A DNA stretch of 64,000 bases from HLUCCA09 sp965277275. GTDB lineage: Bacteria; Pseudomonadota; Alphaproteobacteria; Rhodobacterales; Rhodobacteraceae. The DNA lies in NCBI GenBank assembly GCA_965277275.1, contig CBDICG010000002.1, forward strand, positions 1,116,001 to 1,180,000. Reading direction: 5' to 3'. The position numbers and the translations under genes were made by a program. Below, piece after piece: positions 37,942 to 47,075 of this stretch. The stretch's first letter is position 1. Each line of letters begins with the position of its first letter. The notes below the pieces were generated by a model. The model did no database searches. It was not told the DNA's origin and worked only from the letters and a program-made list of their open reading frames with translations.

Positions 37942-38634
37942 ATGGCCCATGACGTCGTCGTCTTCGACGCCTACGGCACCCTCTTCGACATCAATGCGGC
38001 CGCGCGCACCGCCGCCGCCGCACCCGATCGCGCGCCCCTCGCCGCCCGGCTCGCGGAGCTCTCGCGGATCTGGCGCGAAAAGCAGATCGGGTACTCCTGG
38101 TGGCGCGCCATCACCGGCACCTACACGTCCTTCTGGGAGGTGACGTGCGACGCGCTGGATTACGCGCTCGAGGCAACGGGCCTGCAAGGCGAACCAGCCC
38201 TCCGCGATGATCTCCTCGCGCTCTATCGCACGCTCGACGCCTATCCCGAGGTGCCCGACATGCTCAGGGCTCTGCGAGAGGCCGGGCACAAGACGGCGAT
38301 CCTCTCCAACGGCGGGCCCGAGATGCTGCAGGCTGCGATCGGATCTGCCCGGCTCGATGGCCTCTTCGACGCGGTCCTCAGCGTCGATGCGGTTGGCACC
38401 TTCAAGCCGTCTGACAGCGTGTACGACCTCGTCGGTGCCGAGTTCGGCACACCGCGCGCGTCGGTGCTCTTCGTGTCGTCGAACGGATGGGATATCGCCG
38501 CCGCCGCCGGCTATGGGTTCGACACCGTGTGGGTCAACCGCGCGGGCGCACCGGGCGATCGGCTGCCTTTCACGCCCGCCCGCACGTTTTCGGGCCTCGC
38601 CGGTATCCCGGCGCTCACCGGGAGCACGCCATGA
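37942..38634 (+). CDS. Haloacid dehalogenase, type II
   Basis: A 230-residue HAD-superfamily hydrolase of the (S)-2-haloacid dehalogenase subfamily, which removes halide from 2-haloalkanoates. The nucleophile is D9 in VVFDAYGTLFDINAAA, followed by the Arg/Trp cap region WREKQIGYSWWRAITG. Motif II is AILSNGGPEMLQAAI, the Lys is in GTFKPSDSVYDLV and motif III is SSNGWDIAAAAGYGFDTVWV. These are the type II dehalogenase hallmarks; a true halide substrate is likely but unproven. Its stop overlaps the next start (ATGA), so it is coupled to an alpha/beta hydrolase. Confidence 0.92.
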   Translation: MAHDVVVFDAYGTLFDINAAARTAAAAPDRAPLAARLAELSRIWREKQIGYSWWRAITGTYTSFWEVTCDALDYALEATGLQGEPALRDDLLALYRTLDAYPEVPDMLRALREAGHKTAILSNGGPEMLQAAIGSARLDGLFDAVLSVDAVGTFKPSDSVYDLVGAEFGTPRASVLFVSSNGWDIAAAAGYGFDTVWVNRAGAPGDRLPFTPARTFSGLAGIPALTGSTP

Positions 38635-39476
38635 CCGCGCACTTTCACACCTCCGACGGCCTCCGCCTCGCCTATGACGAGACGGGTCGGGGCCCGCCCG
38701 TTCTGTGCCTCTCCGGGCTGACCCGCAACATGGCCGATTTCGACACCGTCGTCGCCCGGTTCGCCGACACCGCGCGCTTCATCCGCATGGATTATCGCGG
38801 CCGTGGCGCCTCCGAGTTCGCCCCCGACAGCAGCAGCTACACCATTGCCCAGGAGGCGCAGGACGCCCTCGCGCTCCTCGACCACCTCGCCCTGCCAAAA
38901 GCCGCGATCCTCGGCACATCGCGTGGCGGCCTGATCGCCATGGCCCTCGCCAGCACGGCCCCGGAGCGTCTCACCGGTGCCCTCCTGAACGACATCGGCC
39001 CAGAGGTCGCGCCCGCCGGAATTGACGCCATCCTCGACTATCTCGGGCGTCCCCCCACCTACAGGACCCACGCCGAAGCCGCCGCAGGCCTCGCAAGTGC
39101 GCTCGCGCCCGCCTTTCGGAATGTCCCGCAGGACACGTGGCTCACGCATGCAATGCGGCTCTTCCGTGCCACCCCGGACGGCCTCGCCCTCAGCTATGAT
39201 CCGAGGTTGCGCGATGCCATCGTCAATACCGGAGCATCCGGCCCCTTGCCCACACTCTGGCCCCAGTTCGACGCGCTGGCAGCCTTGGGGCCCATCGCGC
39301 TGATCCGTGGCGCCAACTCGAACCTCCTGAGCGCACAGACGGCCACCGAAATGCGCGCCCGCGCACCGCACATGCTCTATGCCGAAATCCCGGATCGCGG
39401 CCACGTCCCCTTCCTCGACGAACCCGACGCCGAGACAGCCATCGCCGCGTTCCTCGCCCGCCTGCCCCCGCCCTAG
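38631..39476 (+). CDS. Alpha/beta hydrolase
   Basis: A 281-residue esterase-like hydrolase. The oxyanion region is VLCLSGLTRNMADFD, the nucleophile elbow is GTSRGGLIAMA, and the final His is in IPDRGHVPFLDEPDA. This is the general fold, and the substrate is unknown; because it is translationally coupled to a haloacid dehalogenase, it might work on haloalkane or haloester breakdown. The start overlaps the dehalogenase stop. Confidence 0.88.
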   Translation: MTAHFHTSDGLRLAYDETGRGPPVLCLSGLTRNMADFDTVVARFADTARFIRMDYRGRGASEFAPDSSSYTIAQEAQDALALLDHLALPKAAILGTSRGGLIAMALASTAPERLTGALLNDIGPEVAPAGIDAILDYLGRPPTYRTHAEAAAGLASALAPAFRNVPQDTWLTHAMRLFRATPDGLALSYDPRLRDAIVNTGASGPLPTLWPQFDALAALGPIALIRGANSNLLSAQTATEMRARAPHMLYAEIPDRGHVPFLDEPDAETAIAAFLARLPPP

Positions 39477-39490
39477 CGCCGTCCCCTCCC

Positions 39491-39520
39491 CTTCATCTTG
39501 GGCAAAATACCTGCCCCCGC
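39491..39520 (+). repeat. Dispersed CTTCAT-type intergenic element, copy B
   Basis: CTTCATCTTGGGCAAAATAC (39491-39510) followed by CTGCCCCCGC lies 14 bases after the alpha/beta hydrolase stop. It shares the core CTTCAT-TTG-CAAAATACCT with the other copies. Confidence 0.65.
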
Positions 39521-39620
39521 GTGCCACCCGAAACCGCGCCTGGAAGGGAGCGCTCCATCGCTGCCGGCATGGACTTCATCGCAGCCTTGGGTCATCACTG
39601 CGGCACAGCAGGAGCACCCG

Positions 39621-40622
39621 ATGACCGAGCAAAGCCCGCCCCTCACCGCCCCGCCGACCTTCGCCGAGATCGAAGCGGCGGCGGAGCGCTTGTCCGGTGT
39701 GGCCATGCGCACACCGCTCCTGTCGTCCCCGTTTCTCGATGAGATTGCCGGGCGGCCTGTCTTCGTGAAGGCCGAGTGTCTGCAACGCACCGGCTCGTTC
39801 AAGTTTCGTGGAGCCTGGTCCGCGATCTCCGTCCTGCCGGACGCAACCCGGGGCGTCATCGCGTATTCCTCGGGCAACCACGCGCAGGGCATTGCGCTTG
39901 CGGCGCGCATGCGCGGGCTCACGGCTGTGATCGTCATGCCGTCGGATGCCCCCGAGCTCAAAAAGGCCAACACAGCGGCGCTCGGGGCCGAAGTGGTGCT
40001 CTACGATCGCCATACGGAAGACCGCGACGCCATCGGGCGCCAGATCGCGGCCGACCGCGGCCTTGCCCTCGTCAAGCCCTTCGATGACCCGCGCGTGATC
40101 GCAGGGCAGGGAAGCTGCGGGCTCGAGATCGCGGAACAGGCCGGCGCGCTGGGTCTCACGGAAGCGACCGTCCTCACCTGTTGCGGCGGGGGCGGGCTCA
40201 CCTCCGGGATCGCGCTCGCCCTCGAAGCCCGGGCGCCCGGTTTCACCGTCCGCCCCGTGGAGCCGGTCGGATACGACGATGTCGCCCGGTCGCTGGCAGC
40301 CGGGGAGATCCTCGCCAATGCCGGCTCGCCCGAGTCGCAATGCGATGCGATCGTCACCCTGTCACCGGGTGTCATCACGTTCCCGGTCATGCAGCGCCTC
40401 TGCGGACCGGGGCTCATCGTCACCGAGGACGAGGCCGCCCGCGCCGTGGCGCTCGCCTTTGCCCGGCTCAAGGTGGTTCTAGAACCCGGCGGCGCCGTGG
40501 CGCTCGCCGCCGCGCTCTTTCACGGCGACGATTTGGCAGATGGCCCGGTCATTGCCACGGCGTCCGGCGGCAACGTCGATGCGGGCGTCTTTGCCGACAT
40601 TCTCCGCGCGCACCCGATCTAG
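39621..40622 (+). CDS. Threonine/serine dehydratase, PLP-dependent
   Basis: A 333-residue enzyme of the catabolic serine/threonine dehydratase group, converting Thr to 2-oxobutyrate (or Ser to pyruvate) plus ammonia. The PLP lysine is K61 in RTGSFKFRGAWSAI, the phosphate loop is TCCGGGGLTSGIALA, and the substrate loop is SSGNHAQGIALAARM. It lacks a regulatory ACT domain, so it is probably the degradative, unregulated form or a hydroxy-amino acid dehydratase/racemase relative. GGAG lies seven bases before the ATG. Confidence 0.93.
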   Translation: MTEQSPPLTAPPTFAEIEAAAERLSGVAMRTPLLSSPFLDEIAGRPVFVKAECLQRTGSFKFRGAWSAISVLPDATRGVIAYSSGNHAQGIALAARMRGLTAVIVMPSDAPELKKANTAALGAEVVLYDRHTEDRDAIGRQIAADRGLALVKPFDDPRVIAGQGSCGLEIAEQAGALGLTEATVLTCCGGGGLTSGIALALEARAPGFTVRPVEPVGYDDVARSLAAGEILANAGSPESQCDAIVTLSPGVITFPVMQRLCGPGLIVTEDEAARAVALAFARLKVVLEPGGAVALAAALFHGDDLADGPVIATASGGNVDAGVFADILRAHPI

Positions 40623-40739
40623 GCAGCCCGCTATGCGAAACGCCACGGCGCGCGCCCATCTGATCAAAGACGTCCTCCTTGGCCTCGGATGCGTATCGGC
40701 GCTCCCTCCCCGGCCCGGCGCGTACGGTCGGAGGTTGGG

Positions 40740-41534
40740 ATGCCCGGCCAGCTGACCGACGCCGCCGGGGTGGCCTTGCACGTGCAGGACACCGGCCCAA
40801 GCGACGGCCCCGCCCTCGTGCTTCTCCATGCACTCGGCACCGATCTGCGCCTTTGGGACGCGATCCTGCCGTACATACCAGATGCGCTGCGCGTCGTGCG
40901 CATCGACATGCGCGGGCACGGCCTGTCGGATTGCCCGCCAGGGCCCTACAAGATGGGCCGCCTCATCGCCGACGTCGAAACTGTGCTCGATACCCTTGCC
41001 CTGAGGGACGCCGCAGTTCTCGGCCTTTCGATCGGCGGCATGATCGCGCAGGGCTTGGCCGTGAAGCGGCTCGACCTTGTGCGCGTCCTCATCCTGTCCA
41101 ACACGGCCGCCAAGATCGGGACATCGCAGCTCTGGGAAGACCGCATCTCGGCCGCCAAGACCGGTGGTCTCGACGCCCTCGCCGACGCCACTCTCGAGCG
41201 TTGGTTTCCCGAGCCGTTTCGCGCAAGCCCGGATGCAACCCTGATCCGGACGATGCTTCTGCGCCAACCGATTGATGGTTGGACAGGCTGCGCCGCCGCC
41301 ATCGGCGGGACGGACTTCTATACCCCAACCTCGGGTCTGCGCTTGCCCACCCTTGCCATTGCAGGCGACCGGGATGGCTCGACACCTCCCGACCTCGTGC
41401 GGGAAACCGCAGATCTGATCCCCGGAGCCCGCTTCCATCTCCTGCGCGGCGCGGGGCATTTGCCTTGCGTCGACGCCGCCCCGGCGTTTGCCGCCACGGT
41501 GACGGGCTTTCTCCACGATACCGGCCATATCTGA
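40740..41534 (+). CDS. 3-oxoadipate enol-lactonase-like hydrolase
   Basis: A 264-residue alpha/beta hydrolase resembling PcaD, which opens beta-ketoadipate enol-lactone in protocatechuate degradation. Family features are LVLLHALGTDLRLWDAILPY, DMRGHGLSDCPPGPYKMGRL, the nucleophile in GLSIGGMIAQGLAVKR and the His in LRGAGHLPCVDAAPAF. GGAGG precedes the ATG by a few bases. No other pca genes are in this window, so the role is only likely from similarity. A 73-residue membrane gene follows after 6 bp. Confidence 0.82.
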   Translation: MPGQLTDAAGVALHVQDTGPSDGPALVLLHALGTDLRLWDAILPYIPDALRVVRIDMRGHGLSDCPPGPYKMGRLIADVETVLDTLALRDAAVLGLSIGGMIAQGLAVKRLDLVRVLILSNTAAKIGTSQLWEDRISAAKTGGLDALADATLERWFPEPFRASPDATLIRTMLLRQPIDGWTGCAAAIGGTDFYTPTSGLRLPTLAIAGDRDGSTPPDLVRETADLIPGARFHLLRGAGHLPCVDAAPAFAATVTGFLHDTGHI

Positions 41535-41540
41535 GGCACC

Positions 41541-41762
41541 ATGACATTCGCCGTTTTTCTCTCCCTCGGTCTCTCCCTTCTCATCGCGACCTCCATGGCG
41601 CGGCAGCTTGTCTTTCGGGGCGGAAAAGTGGTCGCCATGATCGCGGCTGCCCTGCTCTCGACAATCGCCACGGCGCTCGTGACATCGGCAGATCCGACCC
41701 CGGTGTTCGCTGCCGCTTTGGTTGGAGGGATCATCGGCGTGGTGCTGACACCGCGCAAGTAA
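41541..41762 (+). CDS. Small membrane protein, hypothetical
   Basis: A 73-residue protein with two or three membrane segments (FAVFLSLGLSLLIATSM, IAAALLSTIATALVTSA and FAAALVGGIIGVVLTPRK). Unknown family. It starts 6 bp after the lactonase-like gene and is probably cotranscribed. Codon bias is normal for the region. Confidence 0.6.
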   Translation: MTFAVFLSLGLSLLIATSMARQLVFRGGKVVAMIAAALLSTIATALVTSADPTPVFAAALVGGIIGVVLTPRK

Positions 41763-41873
41763 CGGCAAGATTGACGGCGCAGGCTGTAAGGCTATCCTGA
41801 CAACCGACGCGTGCAGCGCCAGTATCTGGGCAGGGCGTCGCGCCTCGTGGCCTTTGGGCTGCACCCACCGCCG

Positions 41874-43130
41874 ATGAGCCTGACGCGCCGCATGGACACC
41901 CGCCCCGCCGATACCCCGCCGCGCGCCGCGCTCACCTTCATTCTGGTGACGCTGGCGCTCGACGCCATGGGCATCGGGCTGATCCTGCCGGTCATGCCGG
42001 ACCTGATCCAGGAGACCTCCGGGGGCAGCCTCGCGGATGCCGCGCTCTGGGGCGGTGTCCTCTCGTTTTCATTCGCTCTGATGCAGTTCCTCTTCGGCCC
42101 GTTCCTCGGCGGTCTGTCAGACCGCTATGGCAGGCGCCCCATCCTGATCCTGGCGCTCGCGGTGATGTCGGCGGATTACCTCGTGATGGCCGTCACCGGT
42201 TCGATCTGGGTGCTGTTGGCAGCCCGGATCGTCGGCGGGATGGCCGCCGCCACGCCGGCAACCGCAAACGCCTTCATCGCAGATATATCCACACCCTCCC
42301 AAAAGGCTGCACGCTACGGCCTCGTCGGGGCTGCGTTTGGCGTGGGCTTCGTACTGGGCCCCCTCGTCGGCGGCCTCCTGGGGGAACTCGGCACCCGCGC
42401 GCCGTTCTATGCCGCCGCCGCGCTGGCCGCGGCCAATCTACTCTTCGGCCTGTTCGTCCTGCCCGAGACGGTGACCGACAAAACGCGACGCACCTTTCAA
42501 CTCTCGCGTGCGAACCCCCTGGGCGCCTTCTTCCACGCCCGCAAGCTGCCCGGGGTCACGCGCCTCCTCACCGTGTTCTTCGTCTACGAGTTCGCCTTCG
42601 TCGTCTACCCGGCGACTTGGGCATACTTCACCCAGGCGCGTTTTGGCTGGGAGCCTGCCACCATCGGCCTGTCGCTGGCACTCTTCGGCATCGCCATCGG
42701 GATCGTTCAGGGCGGCCTGATCCGGCTGCTGCTCCGCGCACTCGGGGAACGCATGACGGTGCTCTACGGTCTGTGCTTCAACGTCGTCGCATTCCTCGTC
42801 ATTGCCCTCGTGACCGACGGTCGGGTCGCCCTCGCGCTCACCCCGCTCACTGCCCTCGGCGCCGTCGTGACGCCGGCACTGCAGTCCATGATGTCGACAG
42901 CCGCCCCTCCCGACGCGCAGGGTGAACTTCAGGGCCTCATTTCCTCCGCCCGCTCCGTCGCGATGATGCTGTCGCCCCTCGTCATGACGAGTGTCTTCTT
43001 TGCCTTCACGCAAGAGGACGCGGCGATCTGGTTTCCCGGCGCGCCCTTCCTCGTGTCGATGTCGCTCATGGTCGTCTGTGGCGCGATTTATGTCGCTCGC
43101 CCGCGCGCAATCCGCGCGGCAGCGGAGTGA
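41874..43130 (+). CDS. MFS transporter, TetA-like (drug:proton antiporter type)
   Basis: A 418-residue inner-membrane exporter with 12 membrane segments. The MFS motif after segment 2 is LGGLSDRYGRRPILILALAV, and the antiporter-specific motif after segment 5 is GFVLGPLVGGLLGELG. The N-terminus LTFILVTLALDAMGIGLILP with an Asp in the first segment is typical of the TetA(A) group. Substrates are usually tetracyclines or related drugs, but chromosomal copies often export metabolites, so resistance is not implied. The start could also be ATG 41892. Confidence 0.92.
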   Translation: MSLTRRMDTRPADTPPRAALTFILVTLALDAMGIGLILPVMPDLIQETSGGSLADAALWGGVLSFSFALMQFLFGPFLGGLSDRYGRRPILILALAVMSADYLVMAVTGSIWVLLAARIVGGMAAATPATANAFIADISTPSQKAARYGLVGAAFGVGFVLGPLVGGLLGELGTRAPFYAAAALAAANLLFGLFVLPETVTDKTRRTFQLSRANPLGAFFHARKLPGVTRLLTVFFVYEFAFVVYPATWAYFTQARFGWEPATIGLSLALFGIAIGIVQGGLIRLLLRALGERMTVLYGLCFNVVAFLVIALVTDGRVALALTPLTALGAVVTPALQSMMSTAAPPDAQGELQGLISSARSVAMMLSPLVMTSVFFAFTQEDAAIWFPGAPFLVSMSLMVVCGAIYVARPRAIRAAAE

Positions 43131-43164
43131 TCTGCCGAAAACGGGTCAGGAGGGACAACCCAAC

Positions 43165-44247
43165 ATGCCAACCATCAAGGCCGCCGTCTGCCATGCGCAC
43201 GGCGCTCCGCTCGCCGTGGAAGATGTCGTCCTCGCCCCCCCAGGGCCCGGCGAGGCGCGCGTGAGGATGGAAGCCGTCGCAATCTGCGCATCCGACATCT
43301 CCTTTGCGGATGGCGCATGGGGCGGCGCATTGCCAGCGATCTTCGGCCACGAGGGCGTCGGCCACATCGTGGAGGCCGGGCCAGGCATGCCCGCATCCGT
43401 GGGCGCGCGCGTTCTCGTCACGCTCATCCGCGCCTGCGGATGTTGCGCGGCCTGTGCAAGCGGCAGCCCGGTCTACTGCGACACCTCTTCAGATCCGACC
43501 GCCACCGGCCCGCTGGCGCAGCGCGACGGCACCCCTATCACTCAGGCCATGCAGTGTGGCGCCTTCGCCGAGGAGGTCGTTGTCCACGCCTCCCAGCTCG
43601 CCCCCGTCCCGGACGACATGCCCGCCGCCGCAGCCTGCCTGCTCTCGTGCGGCGTGATCACCGGCATCGGCGCGGCGGTCAACGCCGCCCGCCTGCGCCC
43701 GGGCGAAACAGCTGTCATCATCGGGGCCGGGGGCGTCGGTCTGAACGCGATCCAAGGTGCGCGCCTTGCGGGATGCGCGCGCATCGTCGCCATCGACCTC
43801 TCGGAGGAAAAGCTGGCCGATGCCCGGGAATTCGGCGCCACCGATACGATCCTGGCAACAGACCCGAAACCCTGGCAACAGCTCGCCGAGATCGCGCCAC
43901 GCCTTGCGGATGCCGTTCTGATCTGCACCGGCGCAATCTCCGTCTTCAACTCGGCACCCCGCCTTCTGAAAAGCGGCGGGCGCATGGTCCTCGTTGGCAT
44001 GCCCCACACCGGCCAGATGGCCGAGTACGAACCGGTGGTGCTGGCCGCGCTCGGCCAGGGCGTCGTCGGTTCCAAGATGGGGGACACCGTACTCGCACGG
44101 GACATTCCGTGGCTCGTCGATCTCTACCGGCAGGGCCGCCTGCACCTCGACGCGCTCGTGTCCCGAACCTGGAGCCTCGACGACATCAACAGCGCCATCG
44201 CAGATACCAAGGCGGGACGCGCCCGACGCAACGTTATCGTCTTCTGA
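43165..44247 (+). CDS. Zinc-dependent alcohol dehydrogenase
   Basis: A 360-residue medium-chain dehydrogenase. Catalytic zinc ligands are C41 in AVAICASDISFAD and H62-E63 in IFGHEGVGHIVEAG; the structural zinc cysteines are in RACGCCAACASGSPVYC (C91, C94, C97, C105). The NAD loop is IIGAGGVGLNAIQGARLAG, and the adenine-ribose acidic residue is in RIVAIDLSEEKL, so NAD is favoured. AGGAGGGA lies upstream of the ATG. It may work with the enolase-family gene downstream on sugar acids or alcohols, but the substrate is unknown. Confidence 0.93.
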   Translation: MPTIKAAVCHAHGAPLAVEDVVLAPPGPGEARVRMEAVAICASDISFADGAWGGALPAIFGHEGVGHIVEAGPGMPASVGARVLVTLIRACGCCAACASGSPVYCDTSSDPTATGPLAQRDGTPITQAMQCGAFAEEVVVHASQLAPVPDDMPAAAACLLSCGVITGIGAAVNAARLRPGETAVIIGAGGVGLNAIQGARLAGCARIVAIDLSEEKLADAREFGATDTILATDPKPWQQLAEIAPRLADAVLICTGAISVFNSAPRLLKSGGRMVLVGMPHTGQMAEYEPVVLAALGQGVVGSKMGDTVLARDIPWLVDLYRQGRLHLDALVSRTWSLDDINSAIADTKAGRARRNVIVF

Positions 44248-44283
44248 CGCCCCCACAGACCGAAACACCCGCCCGGCCCTTCG

Positions 44284-44343
44284 CTTCATTGTGCTTCAAA
44301 TATCCCGGGGGAGACGCCGAAGGCGGCGGGGGCAGAGCCCCCG
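44284..44343 (+). repeat. Dispersed CTTCAT-type intergenic element, copy C
   Basis: CTTCATTGTGCTTCAAATAT (44284-44303) is followed by CCCGGGGGAGACGCCGAAGG and the foldback GGGGGCAGAGCCCCC (about 44328-44342). It fills the gap between the dehydrogenase stop (44247) and the next start (44359) and may act as a 3' structural element. Confidence 0.7.
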
Positions 44344-44358
44344 GAAGGGACCCGACCC

Positions 44359-45615
44359 ATGAAACTCGCAGACCTCGACATCATCGTGACCTCCCCGCCC
44401 GCACCCGGCTGGGGCGGACGCTACTGGCAGTTCGTGAAGCTCACCACCGCGTGCGGGATCACCGGATGGGGCGAGGTCTACGCCGCCGCCGTCGGGCCGA
44501 AGGCGATGGCAGCCGTCATCGAAGACGTCTTTGCCCGGCACATGGCTGGCGAAAACCCCGAGAGCATCGAATTGATGTTCCGCAGGGCGTACTCGGCTGG
44601 CTTCACGCAACGCCCGGATCCGACCGTCATGGGCGCGTTCTCGGGCCTCGAGATCGCGTGCTGGGACATTCTCGGCAAAGTACGCGACCGACCGGTCTGG
44701 GCACTCCTCGGCGGCAGGGTCAACGACCGGCTCCGAGCCTATACCTATCTCTACCCGCCCGCAGATGCAGACCCGGTGGCATTCTTTCACGATCCGCAGG
44801 CACATGCGGCCGAGGCGGTCCGGCGGGTCGAGGAAGACGGGTTCACAGCGCTCAAGTTCGATCCGGCCGGCCCCTACACGGTTCGGGGGGGACACCAGCC
44901 GGCCATGCGCGACATCTCCCGGTCGGTCGCCTTCTGCCGCGAGATCAGGGCCGCCGTCGGGGACCGCACCGATCTGCTCTTCGGGACACATGGGCAATTC
45001 ACCCCGGCCGGCGCCGTTCGGATGGCCGAAGCGATCGCGCCCTATGCGCCCCTCTGGTTCGAGGAGCCCATCCCCCCCGACGATGTGGACGGCATGGCCC
45101 ATGTCGCCGCCCACGTTGCACTGCCCATAGCGACGGGTGAACGCCTGACCACGAAAGCCGAGTTCGCGCCGCTGCTCGCGCGCCGCGCGGTCTCGATCGT
45201 CCAGCCTGCGACCGGGCGGTCCGGAGGGATCTGGGAGACCAAGAAGATTGCCACGCTCGCCGAAGCGCACGGCGCCCAGATCGCCCCGCATCTCTATGCC
45301 GGCCCGATCGAATGGGCGGCCAATGTCCACCTTGCGGCCACCTGCCCCAACCTGCTGCTTGTCGAGACCATCGGGACGGGGGGAACCTTTCACCGCGCGC
45401 TGATCGGCGAGAGCATCGTGTTCGACGCAGGCTACCTGCGCCCGCCAGAGGCGCCGGGCCTTGGCATCGAGGTCAACGAAGCCCTGGCCCGGGCCCACCC
45501 CTATACCGGCGAGGGCCTGCACCTGGAGATGCAGGAGGCCGCCTGTGACTATGCACAGGAGAATGTCTTCCTCGGGGGGGCGCCTCCGAAGCCGACGAAC
45601 GAGCCCGAGCGATAG
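44359..45615 (+). CDS. Enolase-superfamily (mandelate racemase/muconate lactonizing) protein, acid-sugar dehydratase-like
   Basis: A 418-residue member of the enolase superfamily. The general-base region has K166-x-D168 in GFTALKFDPAGPY, followed by the H211 of LLFGTHGQFTPAG, and metal ligands in WFEEPIPPDDVDG and ATGERLTTKAEF. The combination of FGTHGQ and EEPIPP resembles the galactonate/mannonate dehydratase groups more than mandelate racemase, so dehydration of an acid sugar is likely. Its position downstream of a zinc dehydrogenase supports a sugar or sugar-acid pathway, but the real substrate is unknown. Confidence 0.88.
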   Translation: MKLADLDIIVTSPPAPGWGGRYWQFVKLTTACGITGWGEVYAAAVGPKAMAAVIEDVFARHMAGENPESIELMFRRAYSAGFTQRPDPTVMGAFSGLEIACWDILGKVRDRPVWALLGGRVNDRLRAYTYLYPPADADPVAFFHDPQAHAAEAVRRVEEDGFTALKFDPAGPYTVRGGHQPAMRDISRSVAFCREIRAAVGDRTDLLFGTHGQFTPAGAVRMAEAIAPYAPLWFEEPIPPDDVDGMAHVAAHVALPIATGERLTTKAEFAPLLARRAVSIVQPATGRSGGIWETKKIATLAEAHGAQIAPHLYAGPIEWAANVHLAATCPNLLLVETIGTGGTFHRALIGESIVFDAGYLRPPEAPGLGIEVNEALARAHPYTGEGLHLEMQEAACDYAQENVFLGGAPPKPTNEPER

Positions 45616-45637
45616 ACCCGCGTTGCGCCTGTAGGCA

Positions 45638-45683
45638 GCGGCGGACGCCTCCGGCGGAGGTATTTTGACCAAAATGAAGGAAA
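45638..45683 (-). repeat. Dispersed CTTCAT-type intergenic element, copy D
   Basis: The complement of 45661-45680 reads CCTTCATTTTGGTCAAAATA, followed by CCTCCGCCGGAGGCG (complement of 45646-45660), the closest match to the core. It lies between two convergent 3' ends (45615 and 45788), as copy A does. Confidence 0.75.
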
Positions 45684-45787
45684 TGGGCCGTGTGTTACCA
45701 GCGCGGCACCGGTGAGCTGCTTGCGCGGCGCGCAGGCGAGACGGCTCATCGAGACCTGGCGACGGGACGGGCCATACGCGGGCCGTC

Positions 45788-46162
45788 TCAGAGGCGTCCG
45801 GACCAGACCATCCAGACGATCAGCGCGGCGGCAACCACGAGGACGTTGAACGCGATGGAGGCGAGGATCCCGATGATCATCCCCTTGCGCCGGTCCGCAG
45901 CGTCGACCGTGTCGAGCCAGAGCCGCAGCCGACGTTCGGCCGCGCCGATCTCCGAGGGATCGACCTGGCGGCGCAGTTTCGGGTTATCCCAGAGCTTTTC
46001 GGCAGCGATCAGCGTCTGGCCCGCTTTGCGCTCCGCCTTCGGGACGAGTCGTCCCGCATGGGACAGCTTGGCCGAGAGGCTTTCGCCGCGGCGGATGCCA
46101 AGGCGCTCGTGCATCAGCACGGCGAGGTCTGCATTGATCCTGGGGACGTCGGGAGCGCTCAT
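45788..46162 (-). CDS. Hypothetical protein with C-terminal membrane segment
   Basis: A 124-residue protein. The first 85 residues are helical and charged (ADLAVLMHERLGIRRGESLS, then GAAERRLRLWLDTVDAADRR), and the end is one membrane segment (IASIAFNVLVVAAALIVWMV), so it is probably a tail-anchored inner-membrane protein. Unknown family, although the pattern is common in Rhodobacteraceae. ATG 46162 is preferred because the upstream part is arginine-rich noise. It is divergent from an alpha/beta hydrolase gene. Confidence 0.68.
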   Translation of the reverse strand: MSAPDVPRINADLAVLMHERLGIRRGESLSAKLSHAGRLVPKAERKAGQTLIAAEKLWDNPKLRRQVDPSEIGAAERRLRLWLDTVDAADRRKGMIIGILASIAFNVLVVAAALIVWMVWSGRL

Positions 46163-46242
46163 GGGGCATGGGTATGCCGGGGCGCCTTGACGTGCAACCG
46201 ACCGCGCTGGCCGTGGCTGACACAAGACGATATGGGCAGGCT

Positions 46243-47004
46243 ATGCTGAATGTCGTCTCCTATGGGCCGCAAACCGGCCGTCCGCTTCTGATCGCGCATG
46301 GGCTCTTTGGCTCCGCGCGCAATTGGTCTGTGATTGCCAAACGCCTGTCCGACGCGCGCCATGTGCTGGTGGTCGACATGCGCAATCACGGGATGAGCCC
46401 CTGGTTCGACACACATGGCTACGACGAGCTGGCCGCGGATCTGGAAGGGGTGATCGCTGCCCATGGCGGTGAGGCCGATGTGCTCGGGCATTCCATGGGG
46501 GGCAAGGCGGCCATGGCGCTCGCGCTTGGCGCCGGCGCATGTGTTGGGGCACTGATCGTGGCCGATATCGCCCCTGTCGCCTACGGGCACACCCAGATGC
46601 CCTACCTCGTGGCGATGCGGGACATGGCGCTCGACGGCCTGTCCTCGCGGGCGGAGGCCGATGCAAGGCTGGCTGAGCAGGTAGAGGATCCTGCGATCCG
46701 GGCCTTCCTGCTGCAGTCGCTCGATCTGACTGGAGAAGCGCCGCGCTGGCGGCTCAACCTTGCAACGCTGGAACGCGAGATGGACCGCGTGCTGGGTTGG
46801 CCGGACATTGGCGGCAGCTTCGGGGGACGCACGCTCTTTCTATCCGGCGGCGCATCGGATTACGTGCTTGCAGAGCATCGCACGGCCATCCGTGCGTTGT
46901 TCCCGGCGGCCCGGTTCGCCAAGATCCCGGGAGCCGGGCACTGGCTTCATGCCGAGAAACCGCGGGAGTTCACCGCAACGATCGACGCATTCCTCAACGC
47001 CTAG
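46243..47004 (+). CDS. Alpha/beta hydrolase (YbfF-like esterase)
   Basis: A 253-residue esterase resembling YbfF-like short-chain hydrolases. Motifs are LLIAHGLFGSARNWSVIAKR, DMRNHGMSPWFDTHGYDELA, the nucleophile in VLGHSMGGKAAMALA and the final His in IPGAGHWLHAEKPREF. The start at 46243 begins right at the first strand; upstream frames overlap the intergenic region. Substrate unknown, probably a short acyl ester. Confidence 0.9.
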   Translation: MLNVVSYGPQTGRPLLIAHGLFGSARNWSVIAKRLSDARHVLVVDMRNHGMSPWFDTHGYDELAADLEGVIAAHGGEADVLGHSMGGKAAMALALGAGACVGALIVADIAPVAYGHTQMPYLVAMRDMALDGLSSRAEADARLAEQVEDPAIRAFLLQSLDLTGEAPRWRLNLATLEREMDRVLGWPDIGGSFGGRTLFLSGGASDYVLAEHRTAIRALFPAARFAKIPGAGHWLHAEKPREFTATIDAFLNA

Positions 47005-47075
47005 CTCCGGCCGACCGCCCCTCCGTGTCGCGAAAAGGGGGGATTCATGGTATCCTTTCCACTTGGGAGGACATC

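Noticed and set aside
41874..43130. Acquired tetracycline resistance gene
   Set aside because: Although TetA-like, it sits in ordinary chromosomal context with normal base composition and no tetR or mobile element nearby; a housekeeping exporter is more likely.
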